Positions 18,243 to 27,977 of a DNA stretch of 64,000 nt are shown here, piece after piece. Both the position numbers and the translations under genes were made by a program. Source of the DNA: a virus. The notes under the pieces are model-generated. The model was not told where the DNA came from. It did not search any database and worked only from the letters and a program-made list of their open reading frames with translations. Within the stretch, counting starts at the first letter, position 1; the number at the start of each line of letters is the position of its first letter. Where the stretch lies: positions 1-64,000 of IMG/VR virus record IMGVR_UViG_3300006921_000010; one strand, given 5' to 3'.

Positions 18243-20150
18243 CTAATTTCCTCCAATTAGTCCCTTCTCACTTAATTTATCAAAGAGAAGATATGCTTTA
18301 GAATCATTACTAAGAGACAGTGAGTCTTGGTAATCTTCTTTATTCTCTAGTATATCATCAACTTTAATCTTTACGCTATCCACAAATGAATTAATTATAT
18401 TGGTAAAGTTTTCTTTAGCAGATTTTACTAACTCTTCGGATGATATTTCCCCTCTTTTAAACTTAGCCGCAACTGACCTAAAAGGTGTTCTTGCATAATA
18501 AAAATCTAAAACAAATAAATAGTGAATCATACCAGAGGGTGTAGGAGTTCCACTAATTGGTGGTTTATATCCAGTAGTATAATTTTGTAATGTTTGTTCT
18601 AAAGATGTTGAAACACCTTGAACCTCATCTGCTTGTCTAAGTATTTTAAGACCGTGAACCAAATCTCTCATATCTTGATTTTTCATTCCGGCAGGGGTCA
18701 TAAACTTATATCCCCCTTCTATTGATTTAAACGGACTACTTGTTCGTAGCACTCCTTCTAATAATACAGGCAATCTATCATCAACAGTTTCAGCATTATA
18801 ATATTCCATTAGTTTATTTGGAATTGCTCTTGGATTTATGCCACTAAGCCCTTCCATAAATGTTTTTTCTTCTTCTGAAAATAGGTTAGGTATTGATTGT
18901 ATCAATGCATTATTTAATTTAGCAAAATCATTTTGGTTTTTACCCTTTAATTTCTTAATAAAAGACGTAAGATTGCGATTAGTATTGTTGTATATCTCCT
19001 GTAATTCTAGTATTTCGTCTTTACCTACACCACCGATAGAAACAGGGTCTTTCGCTTCTAATACTTCCATTAGTTTAGGACTATTATATCTAATATTAGA
19101 TTCGACAGACCCTTGTTGCATTAGATTAGTTAAATTAAAAGTAGAAGTTTTAAATAAACTTCTAAGTGAACTAGATAGGCTAGGGGTTTCTCCACCTAAT
19201 AATAACTTATTAGCATTTTTAGTTACTTTAGGACTACCCTTTTGTATTTTAGGTTTAGGAGTAAACTTTATTCCCTTTTTATATCCTCTTGAGGTTATAA
19301 TTTCCAAATAGGCTAAAGCATGTTCTGGACTACTTACAGTATTAGTGTAGTTTTTCTTTTCAGCATTCTTTACTTTAGTTTTTACTTGTAATGATACATT
19401 ATCATCATACAACTCTAACAAAGGAGATTTAGTAAACTTACCTGTTTTTTTGAATATAATTAAATCCTTTTTCTTTTTAGCCTGACCTTTAATTTGGGAT
19501 ACTTCTAATGCTAATTTCATATCAGAAGCAGAAGTTTTATCTGGGAATGTTAATTTAATTCCATTTGTAGTATCTATTTTAATATCTGTGTCGGATAATT
19601 GACTTCGTATAGTAGATACTTTATCATCCCAATCATCATCAGAAATAGGTTTACTTGCTACTAATGAAAACTCGTTAGTAACATAATAGAATAAGTCTTT
19701 ATCATTCATATCAATGAAGTTTAATATAGCACTTTTGTTTTTCTTTAATAATGAAACCTTTTCTGTTCTAGTTTTACTAGGCATGTTTCTATATTGTGTA
19801 TTGCCTACTAATTTAATTAACCCTTTCTTATCTTCATTTTCAATAATAGTATTTAGTTTATCTTCTAGCGTTTCTTTCTTAGGTTGAGTTTTAGAATTAC
19901 TATCTTTTATTATCTCTTCAAGAGCAATCACTAATTTTTCAGCGTTAGATTGTATAGTTTCCTCATCTAAGCCTTCTGTGATTCCTTTACCTGTTGCTAA
20001 TTCTTTGGCTTTATTTTTGACTCCTATAATGTTCTTTTTATTGGCCCCATTTGCTTGACTTACCAGTAGTTGTAGTCCCGCATCTTGCGAAAGCATACCA
20101 ACTATCGCATCAGGTTTAGGTAAACCCTTCAATATTGAGACCCATGACAT
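18243..20150 (-). CDS. Tagged 635-residue hypothetical protein (MSWVSILK)
   Basis: It begins MSWVSILKGLPKPD, a good copy of the tag. The rest is helical, Lys- and Ser-rich, with no catalytic motif that I can see. It lies directly upstream of the 854-residue gene. This is the largest protein with an N-terminal tag, showing that the tag is not restricted to tiny proteins. Confidence 0.77.
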   Translation of the reverse strand: MSWVSILKGLPKPDAIVGMLSQDAGLQLLVSQANGANKKNIIGVKNKAKELATGKGITEGLDEETIQSNAEKLVIALEEIIKDSNSKTQPKKETLEDKLNTIIENEDKKGLIKLVGNTQYRNMPSKTRTEKVSLLKKNKSAILNFIDMNDKDLFYYVTNEFSLVASKPISDDDWDDKVSTIRSQLSDTDIKIDTTNGIKLTFPDKTSASDMKLALEVSQIKGQAKKKKDLIIFKKTGKFTKSPLLELYDDNVSLQVKTKVKNAEKKNYTNTVSSPEHALAYLEIITSRGYKKGIKFTPKPKIQKGSPKVTKNANKLLLGGETPSLSSSLRSLFKTSTFNLTNLMQQGSVESNIRYNSPKLMEVLEAKDPVSIGGVGKDEILELQEIYNNTNRNLTSFIKKLKGKNQNDFAKLNNALIQSIPNLFSEEEKTFMEGLSGINPRAIPNKLMEYYNAETVDDRLPVLLEGVLRTSSPFKSIEGGYKFMTPAGMKNQDMRDLVHGLKILRQADEVQGVSTSLEQTLQNYTTGYKPPISGTPTPSGMIHYLFVLDFYYARTPFRSVAAKFKRGEISSEELVKSAKENFTNIINSFVDSVKIKVDDILENKEDYQDSLSLSNDSKAYLLFDKLSEKGLIGGN

Positions 20151-20158
20151 TTAATCCC

Positions 20159-21145
20159 TCAAGCCATTTCTTCATTGAAACTTGATTTGCTTCCATCCGG
20201 CTTTTCATAAAACATAGTAAACTCTTCATCACGCTTATTTCTAACAACATCCATAAACTCAGTTCTGAAAGTTTTATGATGCATTTCAAATCTATTAGAT
20301 GCCGCCATACCTCTTGGTGTAATTTTAGGATAGCCTCTCATATTAGGTGTTCTTTTATCTAGGTTCATATCAACAAATCCTCTATCTGCTAAAGTCTTAA
20401 TGTATTTGCTTTTAGTATTTCTAGCAAGTGGCCCTATTCCTAATTCCATAAACAATTTTTGCTGTTGTAGGTATTGTTTTGGAGGGCCATCTGGCTTTAT
20501 CTGTGATAATATTAACAATGCCGCTACTTCACCATTATTCAAATCATAGTCTTGGTCTCCTGTTCCTTCAGTCATTTTAGGATTTACATATTGTTGGAAG
20601 TTAGATTTTTCACCATAGTAAACATTTATCATTAATGATGGCTTACCAAAAGTGGTTCTACCTCCTCTTTTCTTAGGTTTCAAATCGTATATTACAGTAA
20701 CTCCTATTTCATCTTCTTCTAACTCAAATGACCTTTGACCTGCCGCTATTTTAGCAGATTCTGTAACTTGTGTTAGTTGGTCTTGTATTTGGACATTTCT
20801 TAACGAACCTGTTTCCCACGGGAAAGTCGGTGTTTTAGATTGAAGATTAAAAACAGTAACAAACATAATAGCATTTTGCCTATTGCTTATACTAGGTCTC
20901 CAAGAATTACCTAATTTTCCGCCTATCATAATAGGATGTGATTTAACAGTTGTTCTAGGTGCGGCACTAAGTTCCTGACTTAATGGGAAACCTGCACCAA
21001 ATAAAACATCAAACCCTGGAATATCAGAAAACTGATGAATATCATATTTGTTTTTATTAGCATAAAAAGGAGGGGGTGCCTTTCTTATTATTTCTGTCCA
21101 TCTCTTTAGTATTACATCTTCTCTAATTGTTTCGTTCCATTTCAT
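20159..21145 (-). CDS. Tagged 328-residue hypothetical protein (MKWNETIR...RWTEIIRK)
   Basis: The N-terminus contains two tag-like segments, MKWNETIRE and, ten residues on, LKRWTEIIRKAPP, suggesting either a duplicated tag or that the second is the functional one. The C-terminal 100 residues (KYIKTLADRGFVDMN) resemble a winged-helix region. It overlaps the upstream gene by one base. Confidence 0.75.
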   Translation of the reverse strand: MKWNETIREDVILKRWTEIIRKAPPPFYANKNKYDIHQFSDIPGFDVLFGAGFPLSQELSAAPRTTVKSHPIMIGGKLGNSWRPSISNRQNAIMFVTVFNLQSKTPTFPWETGSLRNVQIQDQLTQVTESAKIAAGQRSFELEEDEIGVTVIYDLKPKKRGGRTTFGKPSLMINVYYGEKSNFQQYVNPKMTEGTGDQDYDLNNGEVAALLILSQIKPDGPPKQYLQQQKLFMELGIGPLARNTKSKYIKTLADRGFVDMNLDKRTPNMRGYPKITPRGMAASNRFEMHHKTFRTEFMDVVRNKRDEEFTMFYEKPDGSKSSFNEEMA

Positions 21146-21717
21146 TATAAGTCCTCCCTATATTGATAGTATTCATCTGATTCACAGTCCCACGGTCTAT
21201 AGCCATGATTACCGCCAAGACTTCTAACTACTTCAGCAAAATGCTCATCACATAATTGACTATTATGTTGTTCATTTTTATAGACAGCATGAGCATCACA
21301 ATTTACTTCATCACACTCACACTCATCTTCTCCATCATCATTAAATGATTCTAATTCTGTATCATCATCAAATCTAGTTTCTGGTTCTTGTGGTCTAGCC
21401 ATTAATTTTGGTGCTTTTAACGCATTAAACCATTCACCATCATCTCTATTTCTTAACATTAATCTTAAATTAGAATGAGGCCTAACAGAATCCATTTCTG
21501 CTAATTTTAATGGAGGGGATACATACGCACCAAAATCATCATTCGCATTAGTTTTAGCGGCAATTAAAGCATCTACTAAATCACCACTATACATTGTTCC
21601 TTTAGTCTTTAAAGGAGGATTTTGTTCTAAATACTGCACCATAGCCATGTATCCATCTTCTTGTAATTCAGCAAGAATAAGGTCATAGGTTCTGGAATAG
21701 TCTTTCTTAAGAATCAT
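21145..21717 (-). CDS. 190-residue protein with acidic Cys-rich zinc site
   Basis: Starts MILKKDYSRTYDLI. The C-terminal half has an acidic stretch and CECDEVNCDAHAVY followed by CDEHFAEV, a likely zinc knuckle. It overlaps the following and preceding genes. No family recognised. Confidence 0.75.
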   Translation of the reverse strand: MILKKDYSRTYDLILAELQEDGYMAMVQYLEQNPPLKTKGTMYSGDLVDALIAAKTNANDDFGAYVSPPLKLAEMDSVRPHSNLRLMLRNRDDGEWFNALKAPKLMARPQEPETRFDDDTELESFNDDGEDECECDEVNCDAHAVYKNEQHNSQLCDEHFAEVVRSLGGNHGYRPWDCESDEYYQYREDL

Positions 21718-21886
21718 AACTAAATCTCCTATTTAATTTGTTTTTTCTAGCCTTACAACCACAATCTTTACCTGTCGCTTTGGCTACTTTATCAACAACA
21801 GTTTTGATGCCTGTCGCCTTAGTAACCCTCTCAACAGTATCGCCAAGTCCGGTGTCCTCTTTTAATAGTTTATCTTTCCAACCCAT
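21707..21886 (-). CDS. Tagged 59-residue protein (MGWKDKLLK)
   Basis: Read from the sequence: it begins MGWKDKLLKEDTGLGD and continues with an Ala/Thr/Lys-rich helix and a CGCKARKNK segment. The stop overlaps the start of the 190-residue gene. The CGCK motif before a basic tail occurs in small phage proteins of unknown function. Confidence 0.7.
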   Translation of the reverse strand: MGWKDKLLKEDTGLGDTVERVTKATGIKTVVDKVAKATGKDCGCKARKNKLNRRFSYDS

Positions 21887-21887
21887 T

Positions 21888-22433
21888 TCACCAATCTCCT
21901 ATGAATACATTCTGCCTTTCTAATGCTCTTTTCACGTTCTGCCTCATATGCGCTTCTATCTTTCTAACTACTGCGCCTCTAGCACCTGTTGTTATAATAA
22001 ACTTAGTAGGTTTATCTGTAGGATTATGTTCACCATCATAAGTGCAACGTATTTTCATATGTTGAGTTTTTCTACTTACTTCAGGAGGCCACTCATCAAT
22101 AGTAACTCCTGGGATTCCTTCTAATGCTGATTTAATTTTTTTCATTACTTTAGATGAAATAAACTTTCCCTTAATTATAGTAGATGCTTGACTTAATTTT
22201 TTTAACGCCTTTTCATCTAATTCATATAAATGATACAATTTTTTACTTTTACCTTCAACATGTTCTTTACCATTCATTAGAGTCCCATCAGGATGTTTAT
22301 GAGTTTCACCAACATACTGTGTTCCATCTTCAAAGAAATGTCTTTCACCCATTCCTTTCTTTACTTCACCGTATGTTTCGCAAGGGTCTTTACCGCACCC
22401 ACAGTTTCGTTTAATTATTTTTTCCCACTTCAT
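21888..22433 (-). CDS. Tagged 181-residue protein (MKWEKIIK) with THKHPDG motif
   Basis: After the tag come CGCGKDPCETYG and THKHPDGTLMNGKEH, a metal-site-like pattern seen in uncharacterised marine phage proteins, then a helical and a beta-rich C-terminal part. It overlaps the gene at 22430 by four bases. Possibly a fusion of two small domains; function unknown. Confidence 0.78.
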   Translation of the reverse strand: MKWEKIIKRNCGCGKDPCETYGEVKKGMGERHFFEDGTQYVGETHKHPDGTLMNGKEHVEGKSKKLYHLYELDEKALKKLSQASTIIKGKFISSKVMKKIKSALEGIPGVTIDEWPPEVSRKTQHMKIRCTYDGEHNPTDKPTKFIITTGARGAVVRKIEAHMRQNVKRALERQNVFIGDW

Positions 22434-22708
22434 TTAGACTCATTCCTCAACATTTCGGCTAACCTTTTTTTAACTTCTTCCATCTCAAACTCAGTATATC
22501 TTGGCATATTTCTATCAAGCCCTGGTAAGATGACTGCATCTCCCACTTCTTTCAACCTCATCCAAAACATGTTAATTTTGTAAAGTAAACTGCTTTTTAT
22601 ATACTTACTACTATCCATACTTTTAACAGACATAGCCGCTTCATCGAAAACCGCTTTCATTTCATTATACGAATATTTTCTTTCTTTTAGTATCTCTTCC
22701 CAACTCAT
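22430..22708 (-). CDS. Tagged 92-residue helical protein (MSWEEILK)
   Basis: It begins MSWEEILKERKYS, one of the best copies of the tag, and is otherwise helical. Overlaps genes on both sides by four bases. Function unknown. Confidence 0.77.
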   Translation of the reverse strand: MSWEEILKERKYSYNEMKAVFDEAAMSVKSMDSSKYIKSSLLYKINMFWMRLKEVGDAVILPGLDRNMPRYTEFEMEEVKKRLAEMLRNESK

Positions 22709-23361
22709 TGTAGTCTTTCCTCCATTTTTGATTTAACATCTAACCATACTTGTGGGTGGTTCTGTGCTAATACTTCTTGCACTACTTGCATTTGTGCGAC
22801 TATAATTGTGTCTTGTCTCTTGTGGACAAGTTTACCTTTGAACTCCATTAAGTATCTCAAACTTTCTCTAATCTCTTTTGCTAACTTAGTTAGACTGTCT
22901 ACATACTTAGGATGTATTTCATCTTGGTCGAATAGAATATCTATTTTTTGTTCTAATCTATATATGGTTTTAGTCAATGACTCTATTTCATCTACTTCTT
23001 TAACCGCAATAATACTTGCCGCAGATTTTTGAACCAAAGGTTGTAAGTGTTTTCTCATATGGCGTTTAACTTGTTCTTCTGAACAATCAGCAATTTGAGC
23101 AACTACGGCAGGAGTTATCTCACCTTCTTTCAATTGTTGTTCTATTAATCCTCTAATCTCATGTGTGCAAATATTACATTGAGGATTAGAAGAATCAAAA
23201 TAATCTCCCATATGATTTCTTTGGTGTCTAGCAGTAGTTCCACTAGGCCAATTATATTGTTTATCTAAAGCATCAGGAGATATAGACATAGTTTCTAGTT
23301 GTGTCTCAATCTCTTCTCTATTATCGAGATTACAAACTTTACATCTTTTTCTTGTTACCAT
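22705..23361 (-). CDS. Duplicated zinc-HTH protein, candidate terminase small subunit
   Basis: I prefer ATG 23361 (MVTRKRCKVC) over an upstream TTG at 23403. The 218-residue protein carries two repeats of the form C-x2-C ... R-x-x-I-E ... H-x3-H (CKVCNLDNREEIE...RHQRNH and CNICTHEIRGLIE...RHMRKH), a pattern common in phage small terminases and HTH proteins that read DNA. A helical C-terminal region (about 110-218) could oligomerise. Role inferred. Confidence 0.65.
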   Translation of the reverse strand: MVTRKRCKVCNLDNREEIETQLETMSISPDALDKQYNWPSGTTARHQRNHMGDYFDSSNPQCNICTHEIRGLIEQQLKEGEITPAVVAQIADCSEEQVKRHMRKHLQPLVQKSAASIIAVKEVDEIESLTKTIYRLEQKIDILFDQDEIHPKYVDSLTKLAKEIRESLRYLMEFKGKLVHKRQDTIIVAQMQVVQEVLAQNHPQVWLDVKSKMEERLQ

Positions 23362-23365
23362 AGTA

Positions 23366-23596
23366 TCAATAATCCTTGAATATAAAACTCTCTGCAACAC
23401 CAACTAAAGTGTTCATAATATCTGGTGTGTTTTTGTTCTTTCTAATAAAGTTAAGTATAATAGAATCTAATGTCGCAACTTCATTATTGCCTGGAAGTTG
23501 TTGTGCCTCATTCCAGAAATGAGGATTTCTTCTTTTAAACTCAGAATAGATTTGTATTTCATTCTTCATGATGACCTGCCAATTATTTCCATCCAT
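23366..23596 (-). CDS. 76-residue helical protein with tag-like start (NNWQVIMK)
   Basis: The start MDGNNWQVIMKNEIQ lies inside the end of the upstream gene (31-base overlap). Trp-Gln-Val-Ile-Met-Lys matches the tag pattern with a longer leader. The rest is helical. Function unknown. Confidence 0.65.
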   Translation of the reverse strand: MDGNNWQVIMKNEIQIYSEFKRRNPHFWNEAQQLPGNNEVATLDSIILNFIRKNKNTPDIMNTLVGVAESFIFKDY

Positions 23597-24705
23597 TTCT
23601 TAACCTCCTTTTTAGTTTTTTTAGATTTTTTAGCGTCTTTACTTACATGATAAACTACATCTCTACCCTTATATTTTTTACATACTCCTGTTAAAGTTGC
23701 TAGTTTCCTAGTTTGTCTTCTTGAAATGTCTAATTGAAATGTAGTTATTGTTCCGGCATATTTATTAAAATTAGCCGCACGTTTAATGAACCTACTTTGT
23801 GCTAATCCTTGCACATCAAACTTTTCAGAAGATATTTGAGAATGCATTGGTCTATCTTTCCAATGTAATGTTTTTGGATTTATACCATCACCTGGGCTAG
23901 TGCTAGAACCGACCTTACTTGCTAACCAACTTTTTACTGCGGGTAATTTATACACATCTTCGGCTAGTAGCCCATCACCAGAATCATGAACCTTTAAAAT
24001 AACATTGTGTATTTCAGTTTCTTTAATTAATTTCTTTGCTTCTTGACAAACACCTAACAAACCTAATGATACCATATCACCATTTGTAGCAAACAATGCT
24101 TGCCACATCGGGGGTTCTGCTGTGTTTTTTCCATCTGTGCCTTCAGCATACCAACTAGAATCAACTGCTTCAATACTTTCTGGATTGATTTTACTGTTAG
24201 GAAGGTCTGCTAGTATTTTTCTAAAAGCAATATAATCAGGTGTTCTATAATGACCGTAAACTTCTGTAACGTCATCTTCATCATAATCTCCATTATCTGG
24301 GTTTACTTCACTTAATATAGGCACTGTAAATCTAATGTTTCTTGGGTCATTTTCTGAATCAGCCATAGCATTAAGTTTTTCAATTACTTCATCTAATGCA
24401 ATTAAATCTACTGTTTCTAATACAGCAATATCATTTTCCCATTCTTCCATTAATTCAATTATAGTCCCTGCACCTTTATCTTTACTAACAGGACTTTTAG
24501 TGTAAGGTCTCGCCACAACTCCATGTGCGCTAACTATTTCTAATAATGTAGCACTAGAAGTTAATCCTAATTTAGAACCACTTGCTTTACAGTCATTTTT
24601 CCATTTATCAAAAATAACTTTAAACTTATCATAGTCAAAGTCCTGAGTTGCAGAACTGCCTTTTTCTTTAATTGGTCTTGAGGATTTTTTAGTTTTCTTT
24701 GGCAT
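23566..24705 (-). CDS. 379-residue hypothetical protein
   Basis: The start ATG 24705 (MPKKTKKSS) is preceded by TGGAGG at ideal distance; a start at 24729 is unlikely. The basic N-terminus precedes a globular region with no known motif, and the protein ends KKWMEIIGRSS, a C-terminal sequence resembling the tag; this may be coincidence because the next gene starts in the same DNA. Confidence 0.75.
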   Translation of the reverse strand: MPKKTKKSSRPIKEKGSSATQDFDYDKFKVIFDKWKNDCKASGSKLGLTSSATLLEIVSAHGVVARPYTKSPVSKDKGAGTIIELMEEWENDIAVLETVDLIALDEVIEKLNAMADSENDPRNIRFTVPILSEVNPDNGDYDEDDVTEVYGHYRTPDYIAFRKILADLPNSKINPESIEAVDSSWYAEGTDGKNTAEPPMWQALFATNGDMVSLGLLGVCQEAKKLIKETEIHNVILKVHDSGDGLLAEDVYKLPAVKSWLASKVGSSTSPGDGINPKTLHWKDRPMHSQISSEKFDVQGLAQSRFIKRAANFNKYAGTITTFQLDISRRQTRKLATLTGVCKKYKGRDVVYHVSKDAKKSKKTKKEVKKWMEIIGRSS

Positions 24706-24838
24706 CTTCTTCTTCCTCCACTTCTCCAAACTTTAAATTAAATAATGCATCTGTTGCGGGATTCGCTTCTCCACCATATGTAGAACCTGTTGTTACGGCA
24801 GTAGCAACTTTAAGTAAATCAAACCATTTGTGCGTCAT
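24689..24838 (-). CDS. Tagged 49-residue protein (MTHKWFDLLK)
   Basis: Read from the sequence: it begins MTHKWFDLLKVATAVTT and ends in an acidic tail (VEEEEDAKEN). It overlaps the upstream 751-residue gene by 20 bases and contains the ribosome site of the downstream gene. The tag here is almost identical to THWFDLLKFKG found inside the neighbouring 751-residue protein. Confidence 0.65.
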   Translation of the reverse strand: MTHKWFDLLKVATAVTTGSTYGGEANPATDALFNLKFGEVEEEEDAKEN

Positions 24839-27074
24839 CATTACCATCTTCTTCATCCTCATCTTTTTTCTTTGGAGGTTCTGGGTATCTTGGTAATGGG
24901 TTGGCGTTTCTTTTCCTTTGCCTCTCTTCTTGATTTACCTCATTACCTCTCATTTCATCTATATAATCCCAAAGCCTTTCTCTAGCAAGGTCTTGTGAGT
25001 TCATTTCATTTTCTGTTTGGAACCCTGTTCCTTTACCAGAGTCTGGAGATATTTGACTTGCTCTTTGCCATCTAGTCCACAAATCTGGGTATTTTTGCAT
25101 CTCTGCCGGATTAAACTGACCTCCTGGCCCTACATATCCACCTCTTTGTTTGAAAGCATCTAATATATCTATTTTCAATTTCATTTGTTTATCAGTAGAT
25201 ACACCAACATCTGCATAAAACTCTTCATTTTCTAAATTATCGCTTATTTCAGTTAATTTACTTTGAACATGGTCTTGTATGCATATATGATAAGCCATAG
25301 CCAAAGTCATTCCTAAACCTCCAACCTGCACTCTTCTGCCATTTATTATCTTTTTACTAGGTCTATCTGGTTTTGCATCCCAATACTCTTTTGGTAAGAA
25401 AGATAACTTACCTGCAACGTTAGAGAAAAAGTTCATTTCGTTTGCAGGTATTCTTATTTCTTTATTACCAGATACTTCACCACTATCTTCATCAAACTCT
25501 AAAGGTATAGTAAATCCTTTATCTCCTCCTACATCAGATTTTATATCATCTCGACTTGCGTTGTGTAAGTCTGCTATTGTAGGGTTATTGTTCACGTTTC
25601 CATAACTGTCTACTACTGATATTCTAACAGCCATAGCCTTCTCAATGTCTGAACAAGTAATGTTTTCATCTATCCATTCCTCCATCATTCTTAATTGATA
25701 GTCATCTGTAAATGATGTTAGTTCTACATAATCTTTTAGGTATTGTCTAATTTTACCACAACAGAAAGTATCTGTTCCTACTGTTTCTCTTCCTTCTGCT
25801 AGTTTACTTGCCTTTCTTCTTTTTCCTGTGATTGGGTCTATGTTGTTATCTTTTTTCCAATCATCTTTCCATCTCTTCGGGGATTCTCTTTCTCTAATAG
25901 TATTATCATCTTCTGGATTTTTAGGCTTTTTAGAAGGGCCACCACCTGCGGGTAAAGCCATATCATCATCATCTTTATCATCCCAACGTCCTTTAAACTT
26001 TAATAAATCAAACCAATGTGTAGTTTTGCCTTTCTTTATTTTGTCAAACATATTATCGCCTCGTAAAGTTTTAGCCCACGCGGATTTACTTAGTGGGTTT
26101 ATTGGGTCTCCTCTAGGTGTTCTAATAAAGTATTCGCTATTCTTTCCGGTTAATCTTCCATCTTTACTTTTAATGCGTTCTATTGCCGTTTTAATATAAT
26201 CTGAAACACTACCGCTTTTATCAGATAATAACTCTTCCATATATTCTGGGGTTAAAGGCTTAAATCCTGTCTTCATTAATGGAGATTTTAATCTTTCATT
26301 AGCGGCCACAGTAATGTGCCACTTATCTTTATTCATTTGTCTGGCTTCTTCTAAGATTTCTTTAACAAGACCAGGATATTGTTTTCTAATTAAATCATTA
26401 ACAACCGCTACAAAATCTGCTTGAGTTTTAGAAACTTGTAATTCTTGTAAAATACCTTCTCCCTCGATAGGTTTGTGTAAATACTCTACTAAATAATTAT
26501 TGTATTCTGGAAAATTGTCCTCTAAATAATTAACTTGCGAATCAAGAGTTTTATAATTATCAATCCAACCTTTAGGGGGTTTAGGAATAGAAGCAAAACC
26601 TTTATCGCTCTTTTTATCTACATCTAATAATTGAGATGCTCTAACCATTTTTGATGCTCTACCAGATTTTCTATCTATTGTGGTTTTTAACGGGTCATCA
26701 GTAGGCACTCTATTACCTGCTACATCTTTCATTCCTATTAATCCACCACGTATTATTAAATTACCAGAAGTCTCACCTTCTGTTCTAGTGTAAAGAGGAA
26801 TGCCAGAATCTAAATCATAGTAAGTATGAGTAACCCATTTAGGTTCAAATAAATGATTTAATACAGTTGTTGTTCTACCAATAGAAGCATCTCCAGAGTT
26901 TCTATTTGTTCCTAAAGTCATATTATCAGGAAATGCTTGTTGTGGTTTAAAACCAAAAGGCTGTAAAAAATCCATCCAAAACTTTTGAGCAGTTTTTTCT
27001 GTCCCTACTTCTCTTCCTACTCCTAGTTTTTTTAGGATGTCATCATAGGCCTTTATTATACTGTCATTATCCAT
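24819..27074 (-). CDS. 751-residue hypothetical protein with an internal copy of the tag
   Basis: No N-terminal tag (MDNDSIIKAYDD), but at about residue 355 it has KTTHWFDLLKFKGRWDD, matching the tag of the adjacent 49-residue gene, followed by an acidic, Pro/Gly-rich linker. This looks like a fusion of two formerly separate genes, the second of which kept its tag. A short Cys segment (FCCGKIRQYL) follows. The C-terminus is acidic. Function unknown. Confidence 0.78.
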   Translation of the reverse strand: MDNDSIIKAYDDILKKLGVGREVGTEKTAQKFWMDFLQPFGFKPQQAFPDNMTLGTNRNSGDASIGRTTTVLNHLFEPKWVTHTYYDLDSGIPLYTRTEGETSGNLIIRGGLIGMKDVAGNRVPTDDPLKTTIDRKSGRASKMVRASQLLDVDKKSDKGFASIPKPPKGWIDNYKTLDSQVNYLEDNFPEYNNYLVEYLHKPIEGEGILQELQVSKTQADFVAVVNDLIRKQYPGLVKEILEEARQMNKDKWHITVAANERLKSPLMKTGFKPLTPEYMEELLSDKSGSVSDYIKTAIERIKSKDGRLTGKNSEYFIRTPRGDPINPLSKSAWAKTLRGDNMFDKIKKGKTTHWFDLLKFKGRWDDKDDDDMALPAGGGPSKKPKNPEDDNTIRERESPKRWKDDWKKDNNIDPITGKRRKASKLAEGRETVGTDTFCCGKIRQYLKDYVELTSFTDDYQLRMMEEWIDENITCSDIEKAMAVRISVVDSYGNVNNNPTIADLHNASRDDIKSDVGGDKGFTIPLEFDEDSGEVSGNKEIRIPANEMNFFSNVAGKLSFLPKEYWDAKPDRPSKKIINGRRVQVGGLGMTLAMAYHICIQDHVQSKLTEISDNLENEEFYADVGVSTDKQMKLKIDILDAFKQRGGYVGPGGQFNPAEMQKYPDLWTRWQRASQISPDSGKGTGFQTENEMNSQDLARERLWDYIDEMRGNEVNQEERQRKRNANPLPRYPEPPKKKDEDEEDGNDDAQMV

Positions 27075-27078
27075 TTAA

Positions 27079-27432
27079 TCACACCTTGTAATATGTTTTC
27101 TTTCCTGTTCTTCCCGCAGCAGGTTCTTGGAATGTTTTTACATCCATGTTATCTAACCTTTTTCTCAAAAATGATATTAAGTTTTCATCTGCATCTTTTA
27201 ATCCTGGGTTTTTATCTCTTAGTGATTTAGCAATATCTTGTAAACTAGACCAATTATCATCTATTGTTTCAATAATTTGTTTATTTAATATATCATAGAA
27301 CTCTTTGCTTTTCTTACCATGTTTCTTTCTAAGATAATCTAAATGGGTTAAGTCGGTAGGTTCTGCATATTTTTGTGCTAGAACCTCAAACTCTTTTAGT
27401 TCGCCAGATTTAATTAATTCAAACCAAGTCAT
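27079..27432 (-). CDS. Tagged 117-residue protein (MTWFELIK)
   Basis: Begins MTWFELIKSGELKEF. The C-terminal region (KNPGLKDADENLISFLRKRLDNMD) could be a winged helix or a helical hairpin. It overlaps the upstream gene by one base. Confidence 0.76.
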   Translation of the reverse strand: MTWFELIKSGELKEFEVLAQKYAEPTDLTHLDYLRKKHGKKSKEFYDILNKQIIETIDDNWSSLQDIAKSLRDKNPGLKDADENLISFLRKRLDNMDVKTFQEPAAGRTGKKTYYKV

Positions 27433-27977
27433 TATTCTCTACCCCAAAACCTTGCATTCTCTTGCCTCAATCCTTCTTCTTTGCCTTCTTCAAAGAAACG
27501 AGTACCATGATAAAAGTAATCCCATCTCCAAATAGCAGTCGCATATATTTCTGCATTTTCATCTGCCATTTTTTCTACTAATTCCTGTTCTTGAGGAAGT
27601 AATTGACGAGAGTTTTCCCATATCTTACTGTATTTATTTAAGTCTCTTTTATTCTTTTTATATGTAATATATTCTGCATCAGTAACAAAATATGGAATAT
27701 AAGTCCTAAGAAAAGAATGCCAATTAGTAGTAGTTTGACCGCGACTAGTTTTTGATGCTTTAGGTGCAAACCGATAATCGTTTATTCTAGGAAGTTGTTC
27801 AGGGGGAACATAATATTTTGTTTTATCTGCTTGGTTAGCACGTTTTATCCCTTCTTCTTTTTCTTCTCTATCTAATTTTTCTTGTTCTCTTATCATTTCA
27901 GGCGCAAATCTTTTTGCATCACTGATAGCATCCCTAGTGGATATTTTTAGAACATTAAACCAAATTATAGTAATCAC
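27432..27977 (-). CDS. 181-residue protein, tag WFNVLK, unusual start
   Basis: The annotated GTG 27977 abuts its own GGAG site (no spacing). If translation instead starts at ATA 27968, spacing is normal and the product begins M-I-W-F-N-V-L-K, the standard tag. The protein is helical and ends ARFWGRE, like the 221-residue protein at 14709. The start choice is unresolved. Confidence 0.7.
   Translation of the reverse strand: MITIIWFNVLKISTRDAISDAKRFAPEMIREQEKLDREEKEEGIKRANQADKTKYYVPPEQLPRINDYRFAPKASKTSRGQTTTNWHSFLRTYIPYFVTDAEYITYKKNKRDLNKYSKIWENSRQLLPQEQELVEKMADENAEIYATAIWRWDYFYHGTRFFEEGKEEGLRQENARFWGRE

Noticed and set aside
23566-23600. C-terminal tag KKWMEIIGRSS on the 379-residue protein
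   Set aside because: The same bases encode the start of the next gene, so the resemblance may be a frame coincidence; not counted among tagged proteins.
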